Source: JACVRW01 sp963739095
GTDB lineage: Bacteria; Actinomycetota; Thermoleophilia; Solirubrobacterales; Thermoleophilaceae
Reading direction: 5' to 3'
NCBI GenBank assembly: GCA_963739095.1
Contig: CAVTZF010000033.1
Location: 35,722-99,721 of the forward strand
DNA length: 64,000 nt
Below, piece by piece: positions 26,352 to 35,054 of the stretch (positions are counted from its first letter, which is position 1; every line of letters begins with the position of its first letter). A program made the position numbers and the translations under genes. The notes beneath the pieces were generated by a model. The model made no database searches, was not told where the DNA came from, and saw only the letters and a list, made by a program, of their open reading frames with translations.

Positions 26352-27140
26352 TCAGTCGACTGCCTCTCCTGGCTCGTCCTGACACGTCCGGCCGGGACGA
26401 TCGCCGCCGACGAGCGCAAGGAACATGTAGTCAGGGTCGTCCCAATCGCTGCGGTCGATGGTCAGCGCCGGTTTGTACGCGGGCGGGCTCCCGTCCCGGC
26501 CGCCGAAGACGTAACCGAACCTGCCGTCCGGATCGCCGTACTCGGTCACCGGGACCCACGAGACACACGACTCCCACTCGTCGAAGCGCTCCGAGGCCGC
26601 CAGCAGGCGTCGTCCGGCCCGCTTCAACGTGATCACGCGCCGCTCGAGCCCGCGGACGGTGCTCTGAAGCGACCGTCCCGCCGCGACCGCACGGGGCGGG
26701 CCCACCGAGGCTGGGTCCGCGGTCCCGCCCGGCAGAGGCGCCGCGCTCCTACAGCCTCCCCTGCGCGAGAGATTGAGGAAGAGATAGTCCTCCTTGCGCG
26801 GGCGGCTCTTCCGGTCGACGGCCAGCGCGGGCCTGAAGTCGGGGCCGGTGCCGTCGCGTTCGTCGTACAGGTAGCCGAACTGGCGATCCGGGTCTCCGTA
26901 CTCACTCACGGGGACCCCGCGGATGCAGGCCCGCCAATCCGCGTAGCGGGTGGCCGACAGCTGCATCTGCTCGACCTTCCGCTCCAGGTCCGTCACGACC
27001 GAGCGGACCGCGCGGACGTTCGCCGGGACGGAGCTCGTGCCCGGCCAGGGCGAGTCCTCACCGGCGCTGGCGATGCCCGCCAGCGCGGCCAGAATCGCCG
27101 CGGTCAGGGCGGCGGCCAGGAGCCGGCGCGCGGATCTCAT
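26352..27140 (-). CDS. secreted protein with two EYG/FGY-type domains (copy 1)
   Basis: 262 residues: signal peptide MRSARRLLAAALTAAILAAL, a short helical stretch, repeat 1 (WRACIRGVPVSEYGDPDRQF, GYLYDERDGTGPDFRPALAV, then YLFLNL), a linker with a second helical stretch, and repeat 2 (FDEWESCVSWVPVTEYGDPD, GRFGYVFGGRDGSPPAYKPA, then YMFLALVG). Each repeat has one conserved Cys, a PV-x-EYGDPDG motif and a closing aromatic strand. The ATG overlaps the beta-helix stop (ATGA). The function is unknown. Confidence 0.85.
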   Translation of the reverse strand: MRSARRLLAAALTAAILAALAGIASAGEDSPWPGTSSVPANVRAVRSVVTDLERKVEQMQLSATRYADWRACIRGVPVSEYGDPDRQFGYLYDERDGTGPDFRPALAVDRKSRPRKEDYLFLNLSRRGGCRSAAPLPGGTADPASVGPPRAVAAGRSLQSTVRGLERRVITLKRAGRRLLAASERFDEWESCVSWVPVTEYGDPDGRFGYVFGGRDGSPPAYKPALTIDRSDWDDPDYMFLALVGGDRPGRTCQDEPGEAVD

Positions 27141-29095
27141 CTCCCCACCTCGACGGCGCCGATGTCACAGCCCCCGCCCTGCGGGCGGTCCACTCCGCGC
27201 TGATCCTTCGCGATGAGAGCCAGGCGGTTGGCAACGAGTCCCTCCAGATGCTGCTCTCCCTCGAGCACCTCACCGAAGGGCGCGAACCGGCAGTGCCCGG
27301 GCGGGATGCGGTCGAGCGCTGCGCTCCCCGGTCCGGGCAGGCGCGTCTCGCCGAGCCCGCCGTTGGCGGCGAGCGGCCCCAGATCGGACGGCGAGCCGAT
27401 CGCGTCGCCGGGCCCGTTCAGGCCGCAGGATCCGTCGGTGACGAGGTTGTAGCCGTAGGAAACCGCCGCGGAGACTTGGCAGTTCACGTCGGTCGGCTGC
27501 ACCTGGCCGCCCAGCGGGTCCGTCTTGGCCGGGCCGATGATCGAGCCGAACGCCTCCAGCCGCTCCCCCGCCCCGACGTTCGCGGCGACCGGGGCGATGT
27601 TGTCGGCGACGGTGGAGTTGACGAGGCCGAGGGTTCCCGCGGCCAGCATGCCGCCGCCCTGCCCCTCGGCGTAGTTGTTGCTCACCGTCGAATTGGCGAC
27701 GTAGAGGTTGCCGCGCGCCCAGATCCCCCCGCCGACGTGTGCAACCGCGGCGTTGCGAGCGACGGTGGAGTTGATGACCGTCACGTCGGCCTCGCCGGAG
27801 ATCGCGCCACCGCGGTCGTCCGCGCGGTTGCCGTTCAGCGTCGAGCCGATAACCGTTACGTCGCCGTCGAGCGTGAAGATCGCGCCGCCGGGGCCGTCGG
27901 CGGTGCTGCCGTTGACGGTGGAGTCGATCACGGTGACGTCACCGTCCTCGTCGGCGTAGATGGCGCCGCCGTCGCCGTCGGTCGTGTTGCCGTCGATGTG
28001 CGAGCGGACGACGAGGATGTCGCCGGTCGAGCCGAGCGCGCCGCCGGAGCCGTCGACGAGGTTGCTGCTGACGACCGAGTCGTAGACCTGGATGCCGCCG
28101 CGGCGCGCGTACACGCCGCCGCCGTCGTCGTTGGCCAGGTTGCCGGTAATGACCGAGCGGATGATCGTCGCCCGCCGCTGCGACATGATCCCGCCGCCCG
28201 GCTCCTCGGCGAGGTTCTGCTGCACCTTGGAGTCGATCACGGTGATCTCCCCCCGGCTCGTGATCGCGGCTCCGGGGCCGTCGCTGCCGCCGCGCGTGAG
28301 CTTCACCCTCCTGAGCTCGACGTAGCCGGTGCCGTCCTGGCGCAGCAGCCGCTTCTCGAAACAGGCCTGGCGGAGCGTATGGCCCTTGCCGTCGAGTACG
28401 ACCGGGCTGGACGACTCTCGGATCGGATCCCCGAGCCGGCAGGCGTGCAGCACGATGTTGTTCGCCACGTCGATCGACGCGAGGCGAGGGTTCGCCCATG
28501 CGGCGCGCAGCTCCGACTCACTCCGTACGACGACCGAGTCGCTCGGGAACAGGGTGTAGCCGTGATCGATCCGCCGGCGGCCCTTGACGCAGGTGACGTT
28601 GGCGTCGTAGCGGCCGTCGATCGGATATAGGCGCCGCTCGGTGCACCTGTAGCCGAGCACGCTGCGGCGGTAGTAGCGGTCGTACGTCCGGCAGCGGCCG
28701 AGGAATACGGGCTGGATGCAGCGGCGGTCGACCCGGCTGTAGCAGCCGCTCGTCTCGCCGCGCTGAAGGCAGCTTTGGTAGGCGCGCACGAGGCGTATCC
28801 CAGACCCGCAGCCTCCACCGCCCACGTACAGGCCGAGCACCCGCCCGCTGCCGGCGTCCCGCACGCGCCGCGTCGCGCAGCGGGTGGTTCCCGGGCGCTT
28901 GTAGGGCACGACGTCGCCCGAGGGCCCCTCCCAGGGGCCGGGGGGGCCGGCGCTCGGCGGCGCCTGCTTTTCCTCGTCACCGCCTCCGAGCGCCAGCGGC
29001 GGGGCCGCCAGCACGCCCACGACCACCAGTACCGCGAGGCTCAATGGCACCACGTGGGCGCGTCGGAGCAAGCGCGACCGGCTGTCGACATTCAT
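27137..29095 (-). CDS. secreted right-handed beta-helix protein with choice-of-anchor Q ending (copy 1, native start)
   Basis: 652 residues. The signal peptide is MNVDSRSRLLRRAHVVPLSL followed by a Val/Leu core and APPLALGGG. A Cys/Tyr/Arg-rich domain of about 150 residues follows (GGGGCGSGIRL, SCLQRGETSGCYSRVDRRC). The rest is a run of beta-helix coils each with a GGGI/GGAI turn and N-x-S-x-V pattern (ATIIRSVITGNLANDDGGGV). The end DQRGVDRPQGGGCDIGAVEV is the choice-of-anchor Q motif of cell-surface proteins. AAGGGGG precedes the ATG. In this copy the upstream DNA is the duplication junction, so the gene can also be read as the tail of a VOC fusion. Confidence 0.9.
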   Translation of the reverse strand: MNVDSRSRLLRRAHVVPLSLAVLVVVGVLAAPPLALGGGDEEKQAPPSAGPPGPWEGPSGDVVPYKRPGTTRCATRRVRDAGSGRVLGLYVGGGGCGSGIRLVRAYQSCLQRGETSGCYSRVDRRCIQPVFLGRCRTYDRYYRRSVLGYRCTERRLYPIDGRYDANVTCVKGRRRIDHGYTLFPSDSVVVRSESELRAAWANPRLASIDVANNIVLHACRLGDPIRESSSPVVLDGKGHTLRQACFEKRLLRQDGTGYVELRRVKLTRGGSDGPGAAITSRGEITVIDSKVQQNLAEEPGGGIMSQRRATIIRSVITGNLANDDGGGVYARRGGIQVYDSVVSSNLVDGSGGALGSTGDILVVRSHIDGNTTDGDGGAIYADEDGDVTVIDSTVNGSTADGPGGAIFTLDGDVTVIGSTLNGNRADDRGGAISGEADVTVINSTVARNAAVAHVGGGIWARGNLYVANSTVSNNYAEGQGGGMLAAGTLGLVNSTVADNIAPVAANVGAGERLEAFGSIIGPAKTDPLGGQVQPTDVNCQVSAAVSYGYNLVTDGSCGLNGPGDAIGSPSDLGPLAANGGLGETRLPGPGSAALDRIPPGHCRFAPFGEVLEGEQHLEGLVANRLALIAKDQRGVDRPQGGGCDIGAVEVGR

Positions 29096-30103
29096 GAGAC
29101 CCCCTTGGACGGCATTCAGACAACCCGAAGCTAAGTCACCCCAGGACTCGTCTGAGAGGCGTTCGAACGCGACTGATAGGCGCTCGCTCTTGGTGGCCGA
29201 GTCCGTCTGGCTCCCGAGGTCCTTGTTCTCGGGCACGAACTGGCTCGCGATGAAAGTCGCGCCCTGCGGGTCGCCGATGATGGTCATCCGGACCCAGGGG
29301 GCGTCGAAGGGCGGGACGATCACCTTTGCGCCGAGCTCGGTGGCCTTCGCGGCGGTGGCGTCGGCGTCGTCGACGGCGAAGGTCACGCTCCAATGCGCCG
29401 GTGTGTCTGGTTGGTCCTCCGCGATCGGGTTGATGCTGGCGACCACGTCCTCGAACCCTTCGGGTGCGCCCGCTTCCGCCATCTGCTTGCGGAGGTTTGG
29501 ACTGTCGAGCTCGAGAAAGTCGCCGAAGCCGGGCAGCGTCCACATCTCGGGCCCGCCGTCCAGGGCGAGCGTCCCCCAGCCGAACAGCGAGCCGTAGAAC
29601 GACTTCGCGCCTTTCACGTCGCGGGTGTTGAGCCCGTTCAAGTTCAATGAGCCCGGCTCGTTGACGAGTTGCGCGCCCTTGTTCTCCTTGGCCTGCCAGA
29701 TGCGGAACTCCGCTCCCTCGGGATCGGTCAAGACCGCCATCCGGCCGGCCTCCGGCTCGACGTCGAACGGTTCCATCACGACGCTGCCGCCGACATCGCC
29801 GACCTTCGACGCGGTCTCGTCGGCGCTGTCAACCCAAAAGTAGGTTCTCCACATCGCCGCCTGCGGCGCACCTGCGGGGATCGACCCGACCGCGGCCACA
29901 TCCCTGCCGCGCAGCCGGGCGACGAAGTACTTCGTCTCCGATTCCGCCGGCATCACGTCCTCGAACTCCCAGCCGAAAAGGTCGCTGTAGAAACCGACCG
30001 CCGCCTCCGGGTCGGGCTGACTCGTATCAACAGCGCAAGGGACGCCGGGGATGTATCCGTCGCGTTCGGGTCGGAGACCCGGCATGTGGCGATCCTCGGG
30101 CAT
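27137..30103 (-). CDS. in-frame fusion of VOC copy 2 to beta-helix copy 1 across the duplication junction
   Basis: From the VOC start at 30103 the frame stays open for 988 codons. The first ~304 residues are the two-domain VOC protein up to SQTDSA; at the junction (29194/29195) the native end FEAG is replaced by TKSERLSVAFERLSDESWGD, former upstream DNA of the beta-helix gene, and the frame runs on into MNVDSRSRLL and the entire beta-helix protein. The internal signal peptide would then be a mid-protein hydrophobic segment. Re-initiation at 29095 from its own ribosome site remains possible, so the cell may make a fusion, two proteins, or both. Confidence 0.8.
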   Translation of the reverse strand: MPEDRHMPGLRPERDGYIPGVPCAVDTSQPDPEAAVGFYSDLFGWEFEDVMPAESETKYFVARLRGRDVAAVGSIPAGAPQAAMWRTYFWVDSADETASKVGDVGGSVVMEPFDVEPEAGRMAVLTDPEGAEFRIWQAKENKGAQLVNEPGSLNLNGLNTRDVKGAKSFYGSLFGWGTLALDGGPEMWTLPGFGDFLELDSPNLRKQMAEAGAPEGFEDVVASINPIAEDQPDTPAHWSVTFAVDDADATAAKATELGAKVIVPPFDAPWVRMTIIGDPQGATFIASQFVPENKDLGSQTDSATKSERLSVAFERLSDESWGDLASGCLNAVQGGLMNVDSRSRLLRRAHVVPLSLAVLVVVGVLAAPPLALGGGDEEKQAPPSAGPPGPWEGPSGDVVPYKRPGTTRCATRRVRDAGSGRVLGLYVGGGGCGSGIRLVRAYQSCLQRGETSGCYSRVDRRCIQPVFLGRCRTYDRYYRRSVLGYRCTERRLYPIDGRYDANVTCVKGRRRIDHGYTLFPSDSVVVRSESELRAAWANPRLASIDVANNIVLHACRLGDPIRESSSPVVLDGKGHTLRQACFEKRLLRQDGTGYVELRRVKLTRGGSDGPGAAITSRGEITVIDSKVQQNLAEEPGGGIMSQRRATIIRSVITGNLANDDGGGVYARRGGIQVYDSVVSSNLVDGSGGALGSTGDILVVRSHIDGNTTDGDGGAIYADEDGDVTVIDSTVNGSTADGPGGAIFTLDGDVTVIGSTLNGNRADDRGGAISGEADVTVINSTVARNAAVAHVGGGIWARGNLYVANSTVSNNYAEGQGGGMLAAGTLGLVNSTVADNIAPVAANVGAGERLEAFGSIIGPAKTDPLGGQVQPTDVNCQVSAAVSYGYNLVTDGSCGLNGPGDAIGSPSDLGPLAANGGLGETRLPGPGSAALDRIPPGHCRFAPFGEVLEGEQHLEGLVANRLALIAKDQRGVDRPQGGGCDIGAVEVGR

Positions 30104-30167
30104 CGGTGCTCTCCCTCCCGGTTGTTGACAGGTCGGCGCACCTTTAAACGCTCTTGGTGCTTCCAGA

Positions 30168-31244
30168 TCACGTGGCGAGACGTCCTGCCGGACGCGCTGC
30201 AGCCAGCCCCTGCGCGAACGGCCAGCGCCGTCCGATCGCCACGTGCAGGATGATCGAGACGCCCAGGGCGTTGAGACCGACGTGCGCGACCCATTCGTCC
30301 GCGCTCGCGCGCGTGAAGTGCAAGCCCTCCGCGAGCGCATGCAGGGTGAACGCGAGGAGCGCGGCGAGCGCAAGCGCGGCCACCAGGGTCGGAACCCGTT
30401 GGAGCCACCCCTCGAACAGCATGCCGACGAGCAGGCCGGCGGCGACGAAGCACGCCGCGAACGCTGTGAGGGGTTCGGGACTGACCCCGGCGATTTCGTG
30501 CACGACGAGATAGGTGAGGATCCCGCTCGCGATGACGACGACGTTCGCGCACGTCAATCGCAGCGGCCGCTTCGCGATCGCCGAGAACGGCCAGCCGCGC
30601 CAGGCGACGTAGAAGAGCACCTGCCAGGCGCCGATCAGGACCAGCACCGTGCCGAGCTCGCTGCGGACGTCCGCGAGCGCGAAGTAGAGGACGAGCGCCA
30701 CGGCCCAGGCGATCAGGAGTGCCATGAGTCCCCCGGCCAACCTCGGCAGTCGCCGCAGTGGCCAGCCCTCGCCGACGAGTGTCAGCTGCAGCATCGCCAC
30801 GAACGCGGCGGCGCCAAGCGGGAGGGTTGCCGGGAACGTCGGCACGTGCCCCGGCCCCGGCGACGGGTCGAACATGCTGCGCAGATCGAGGTCGGCGACC
30901 ACGATCTGGCCGAGCCCGGTCAGCAGCACCGCCCCGGCGACGATCAGCGCCGTGTCCGCCCAGCCCGACCAGCTCGACCGCAGCATCGTGCCGGGCCAGT
31001 CCTCCCACCAGAACGCCACCATCGCGATCAGCGGCAGGGCATAGGTGACGATGGGACCGAGCACCAGGGCAGAGCTGTCGGCGCCGCCGGCTCCGACCGC
31101 GAGCAGCGCCGCGATCGGCACAACGAGCAGGAGTCCCAGCAGCCCGAGCCGCGGCTGGCCTGCAACTGCGGGCGACGACGCGCCTGGGCGGTCCGGCGCG
31201 GAGATCGGCGGCCGCTCCGGTAGAGCGGCTTCGGACGCGCTCAT
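30168..31244 (-). CDS. polytopic membrane protein of unknown function (copy 2)
   Basis: Second copy of 21050-22126. Two residues differ side by side: EGWLERVATL there is EGWLQRVPTL here. Start, stop overlap with paoC and predicted helices are unchanged. Confidence 0.85.
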   Translation of the reverse strand: MSASEAALPERPPISAPDRPGASSPAVAGQPRLGLLGLLLVVPIAALLAVGAGGADSSALVLGPIVTYALPLIAMVAFWWEDWPGTMLRSSWSGWADTALIVAGAVLLTGLGQIVVADLDLRSMFDPSPGPGHVPTFPATLPLGAAAFVAMLQLTLVGEGWPLRRLPRLAGGLMALLIAWAVALVLYFALADVRSELGTVLVLIGAWQVLFYVAWRGWPFSAIAKRPLRLTCANVVVIASGILTYLVVHEIAGVSPEPLTAFAACFVAAGLLVGMLFEGWLQRVPTLVAALALAALLAFTLHALAEGLHFTRASADEWVAHVGLNALGVSIILHVAIGRRWPFAQGLAAARPAGRLAT

Positions 31245-33487
31245 CCCGCGGCGGGCGGGTCCATCACCAGCTCCGGAGCCATCGGGAGCTCGCGGATCCG
31301 GCGGCCGGTGGCGTGGAACACCGCGTTCGCGATCGCCGCGGCAGTCCCGACCTGCCCGATCTCGCCGACACCCTTCGCGCCGAGCGGGCCGACCAGATCG
31401 TCCTGTACGTCGACGAACTCGATGGTCACATCCGGCGCGTCGGCGTTGACGGACACGAGGTACTCGGCCAGGTTGCTCGCGGCCCAGCGCCCGTGACGCG
31501 CGTCCATGTGGTTGCCCTCGAGCAGGGCCTGCCCCATGCCCCAGAGCATCCCGCCCATCAGCTGGCTGCGGGCGAGCAGCGGGTTGAGGACGCGACCGGG
31601 CGCGAAGGCCCCGACCAGCCGGCGAACACGCACGAGCCCGAGCTCCGGATCGACCGCGACCTCGGCGAACTGGGCGCCGAACGTCAGCAGCCCGTGCGGC
31701 GTATCGGGCGGCGGCGGTCGCCAGGAGCCCATCGCCTCGGCGTCGGCCATGTGGTTGCGGGCGAGCAGCTCGCCGTAGGTCTCGCCCGCGTCGGGCCGTT
31801 CGGAGGAGGTCATGCGGCCGCCGGCGACACTGACGGAGTCGGCGCTGACGCCCTGCAGCGGCGAGCCGGCGTCGCCGATCGCCATCTCGACGAGCTGCCG
31901 GCGAAGCGCGCGCCCCGCCTCGTGCACGACCGAGCCGACCATGGCGGAGCCCGCCGAGCCGACCGCCGCCGTGCTGTTCGGCAGGTCGGAGTCGCCGGCC
32001 TGGAACTCCATCGCGGACACGTCGACACCCAGGGCGTCCGCCGCGACCTGCGTCGCCATCGTGAGCACGCCGGTGCCGAACTCCTGGGTCGCGGTCTGCA
32101 CGACAGCGCTGCCATCGGCGTGGATGCGCGCGCGTGCGCGCTGCTCGGGCATGAAGAACGCGATCGGGTAGCCGGCGGCCGCCATGCCGGTGCCGATCAG
32201 CCAGTCGCCGTCGCGCGTGCTGCGCGGCACCGGGTCGCGGCCGGCCCAGCCGAAGCTCTCGGCGCCGAGGCGCAGGCACTCCGGTAGGCCGTCGCTCGAC
32301 CAGGCGTTGCCGCGCGGGTCGACGGGCGTGTGGTTGCGCAGGCGCAGCTCGACGGGGTCGATCCCGAGGTCGTAGGCGAGCTCGTCCATGGCGATTTCGA
32401 GCATCGACACCCCGAGCGACTCGCCGGGGCCGCGGGTGAAGGTAGGGGTCATCGTGTTGCCCCGGATCAGGCGATGGACCCCTTCGTAGTTCTCGCACGC
32501 GTACAGCTGGGCGGACACGCCCGTAGCGGGCTCGGCCCAGTCGTCGAACGGCGAGGTGATCGAGAGCTTCTCGTGCCGGATCGCCCTCAGATGCCCCTCA
32601 CGCGTGGCCCCGAGCGTGATGCGCTGCTCCTGCTCCTCGCGGTGCCCGTTCGAGGTGAACATCTGCGGGCGCGTGAGCATCAGCTTGACCGGCCGGCCGA
32701 CGTGGCGCGCGGCCATCGCCGTCAGCGTCACGCTCGGCCACACCATCGCCTTCATCCCGAACGAGCCGCCGACGAAGGGCGCGAGCACCCGCACGCGGGT
32801 CAGGGGCAGCCCGAGCAGGTGGGCGACCGTCAGCTGCGTCGCGCGGACGCCCATGGTCGACTCGTGGATGGTGAGCTTCCCGTCCTCCCAGGCGGCCAGC
32901 GTCGACGGTGCCTCCATTGGGTTGTGGTGGTTGGCGGCCATCCGCATGGCGACCTCCACGCGCGCCTCCGCCTCGCCGAGCGCCGCCTCCACGTCGCCGC
33001 GCTCGTTGCGGCCGGGCATCAGCCCGCCGAACAGGCGCTGCGCCTCGTACGCGTCGTCACGGCCCTGGTCGATGGTGGTCTGCGCATCCGTGGCCTCGTA
33101 GCTGACCTTCACGAGTGAGGCGGCGTGCTGTGCACGCTCGTGTGAGTCGGCCACGACGAGCGCCACCGGCTGGCCCGCGTACTGGACGACGTCGTCCTGC
33201 ATGGGGAAGAAGCTCTCGCCCGGCGCTGCCTGGCCGACCAGCGACGGCAGCAGCTGCGGCGGCGCGGCGACCTTCGGCAGGTTCTCGTGCGTGAGGACCG
33301 CCAACACGCCATCGGCGGCGAGGGCGTCGTCTGCGTCGATCGCTCCGATGCGGCCGCTCGCGACGGTCGCGCCCACGATCGCCATGTGGGTCATCTCGGG
33401 CAACGGGATCTCGGCCGTGTAGCGCGCGGCCCCCGTGACCTTCGCGGGTCCGTCGACCCTGGTGAGAGGTGTGCCGACCGCGCTCAT
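31241..33487 (-). CDS. paoC: PaoC/YagR-type molybdenum hydroxylase large subunit (copy 2)
   Basis: Second copy of 22123-24369. I find no amino-acid difference although several bases differ (for example at 22219, 22880, 23276 and 23930 of copy 1). All cofactor loops and the catalytic GAKGVGEIGQ glutamate are kept, so this copy should be as active as the first. Confidence 0.93.
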   Translation of the reverse strand: MSAVGTPLTRVDGPAKVTGAARYTAEIPLPEMTHMAIVGATVASGRIGAIDADDALAADGVLAVLTHENLPKVAAPPQLLPSLVGQAAPGESFFPMQDDVVQYAGQPVALVVADSHERAQHAASLVKVSYEATDAQTTIDQGRDDAYEAQRLFGGLMPGRNERGDVEAALGEAEARVEVAMRMAANHHNPMEAPSTLAAWEDGKLTIHESTMGVRATQLTVAHLLGLPLTRVRVLAPFVGGSFGMKAMVWPSVTLTAMAARHVGRPVKLMLTRPQMFTSNGHREEQEQRITLGATREGHLRAIRHEKLSITSPFDDWAEPATGVSAQLYACENYEGVHRLIRGNTMTPTFTRGPGESLGVSMLEIAMDELAYDLGIDPVELRLRNHTPVDPRGNAWSSDGLPECLRLGAESFGWAGRDPVPRSTRDGDWLIGTGMAAAGYPIAFFMPEQRARARIHADGSAVVQTATQEFGTGVLTMATQVAADALGVDVSAMEFQAGDSDLPNSTAAVGSAGSAMVGSVVHEAGRALRRQLVEMAIGDAGSPLQGVSADSVSVAGGRMTSSERPDAGETYGELLARNHMADAEAMGSWRPPPPDTPHGLLTFGAQFAEVAVDPELGLVRVRRLVGAFAPGRVLNPLLARSQLMGGMLWGMGQALLEGNHMDARHGRWAASNLAEYLVSVNADAPDVTIEFVDVQDDLVGPLGAKGVGEIGQVGTAAAIANAVFHATGRRIRELPMAPELVMDPPAAG

Positions 33488-34464
33488 CGCAAGGCCTCCG
33501 TGAGGCCGCGCACGGCGGCCCTCGTTGCGAGCTCGACCTTGAACGCGTTGTGCTCCCGCACCTCCGCCGGCTCGAGCTCCAGCGCGGCCGCGAGCCGGAA
33601 CGAGGTCTCGTCCGCGGGGCCTCCGATCAGCGCCCGCTCGGCCCGGCGGGCGCGCCAGGGCTTCGTGCCGATCCCGCCGAACGCGAGCCGCGCGTCGGTT
33701 ACGACGCCGTCGCTCACCTCGAGCGCAGCCGCGACGGACACGAGCGCAAACTCGTAGGACTGCCGGTCGCGGAACTTCAGGTAGAGCGATCGGCGCGCGA
33801 TCGCCGAACCCGGCACGTCGATCGCCACGATCAGCTCACCGTGCGCGAGCGGATGCTCGACCTCCGGCGTCCTGCCCGGGAGCAGGAAGAAGTCGTCGAA
33901 CGGGATCGACCGCTCGCCGTCGGGCCCGACCGTGTGGACGACGGCGTCGAACGCAACAAGCGCAACGGCGACGTCCGATGGGTGCGTGGCGATGCAGTGC
34001 TCGCTGGTGCCGAGGATGGCGTGGCCACGGTTGAGCCCCTCGAGCGCCGCGCAGCCCGAGCCGGGCTCGCGCTTGTTGCAGGGCGAGACACCGTCGCGCA
34101 GGTAGGCGCAGCGAGTGCGCTGGCGCAGGTTGCCGCCCAGCGAGGCCATGTTGCGCAACTGCTCGGAGGCGCCCAGCAGCAGCGCCTGCGAGATGGCGGG
34201 ATAGCGCTCGACCACCGCGGGCGTGCGGGCCACGTCGCTCATACGCGCGAGCGCCCCGATCCGCAGCCCCCCGTCCGGGAGGTCGTCCACCGCCGTCAGC
34301 GGCAGTTGGTTGATGTCGACCAGATGGTCTGCCTGCTCGATGCCGGCACGGATGAGATCGACCTCGGTGGTCCCGCCTGCCAGGAACGCGCTGCCGGGCT
34401 CGCGGAGCGCGATCGCCACCGCCTCCTCGACCGCCCCGGCGCGGCTGTAGCTAAGCGGACGCAT
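33484..34464 (-). CDS. paoB: PaoB/YagS-type FAD subunit with iron-sulfur insertion (copy 2)
   Basis: Second copy of 24366-25346, with no amino-acid difference seen despite about five silent substitutions. The FAD motifs and the Cys-bearing PCNKREPGSGCAALEG loop are intact. Confidence 0.92.
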   Translation of the reverse strand: MRPLSYSRAGAVEEAVAIALREPGSAFLAGGTTEVDLIRAGIEQADHLVDINQLPLTAVDDLPDGGLRIGALARMSDVARTPAVVERYPAISQALLLGASEQLRNMASLGGNLRQRTRCAYLRDGVSPCNKREPGSGCAALEGLNRGHAILGTSEHCIATHPSDVAVALVAFDAVVHTVGPDGERSIPFDDFFLLPGRTPEVEHPLAHGELIVAIDVPGSAIARRSLYLKFRDRQSYEFALVSVAAALEVSDGVVTDARLAFGGIGTKPWRARRAERALIGGPADETSFRLAAALELEPAEVREHNAFKVELATRAAVRGLTEALR

Positions 34465-34981
34465 CGCGGACCTCCCGGATCGCGGCGCGGATGTTCGGGT
34501 AGGCGGCGCAGCGGCAGATGTTGCCGCTCATGAACTCGGCGATGTCCTCGTCGCTGGCGGCGTTGCCCTCCTCGATCAGCTTGACGGCCGACATGATCTG
34601 CCCGGGCGTGCAGTAGCCGCACTGGAATGCGTCGTGCTCGATGAAGGCCTGCTGCATCGGATGCAGCTCGCCGTCGCTTGCGAGCCCCTCGATCGTCGTC
34701 ACCTCCCGCCCTTCGCAGGCCATCGCAAGCGTCAGACAGGCGAGCACGCGGCGGCCGTCGACCCACACGGTGCAGGCGCCGCACGTGCCCTGGTCGCAGC
34801 CCTTCTTCGAGCCGGTGAGGCCCAGGTGCTCGCGGAGCGCATCGAGCAGGCTGACGCGCGGCTCGAGCTCGACGATGTGGGGCTCGCCGTTGACGGCCAG
34901 CGCGACAGGCGTGCTGGACGGCCCCCGTGACGCGGACGGCGGGCGCCCGTCCCTGATTTGAACTGACGACTCCAGGTCCAT
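34451..34981 (-). CDS. paoA: PaoA/YagT-type [2Fe-2S] subunit (copy 2)
   Basis: Second copy of 25333-25863. Two conservative changes are visible: GEPQIVELE becomes GEPHIVELE, and TLAIACEGRE becomes TLAMACEGRE. All cluster cysteines are retained. Confidence 0.92.
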   Translation of the reverse strand: MDLESSVQIRDGRPPSASRGPSSTPVALAVNGEPHIVELEPRVSLLDALREHLGLTGSKKGCDQGTCGACTVWVDGRRVLACLTLAMACEGREVTTIEGLASDGELHPMQQAFIEHDAFQCGYCTPGQIMSAVKLIEEGNAASDEDIAEFMSGNICRCAAYPNIRAAIREVRDASA

Positions 34982-35035
34982 TCGCTGCACCTTGCGACCC
35001 CGGCAGATCCCCGCAATCGCGCTTCACTCGCGAGC

Positions 35036-35052
35036 GATAGGCGCTCCCTATC
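35036..35052 (-). promoter_or_regulatory. operator-like dyad GATAGG-N5-CCTATC upstream of paoA (copy 2)
   Basis: Identical to the dyad at 25918-25934, although a base 15 bp further toward paoA differs between copies. Confidence 0.5.
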
Positions 35053-35054
35053 AA

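Larger units (their letters stand above)
20077..29194. repeat. 9,118-bp tandem direct repeat, copy 1
   Basis: Every position aligns with the base 9,118 further on, from GGCCGAGTCC at 20077 to CGCTCTTGGT at 29194. About 33 substitutions and no indel were seen by eye (about 99.6% identity). A GGC trinucleotide stands at the left edge (20077), the junction (29195) and just past the right edge (38313), the microhomology expected of an illegitimate tandem duplication. Confidence 0.95.
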
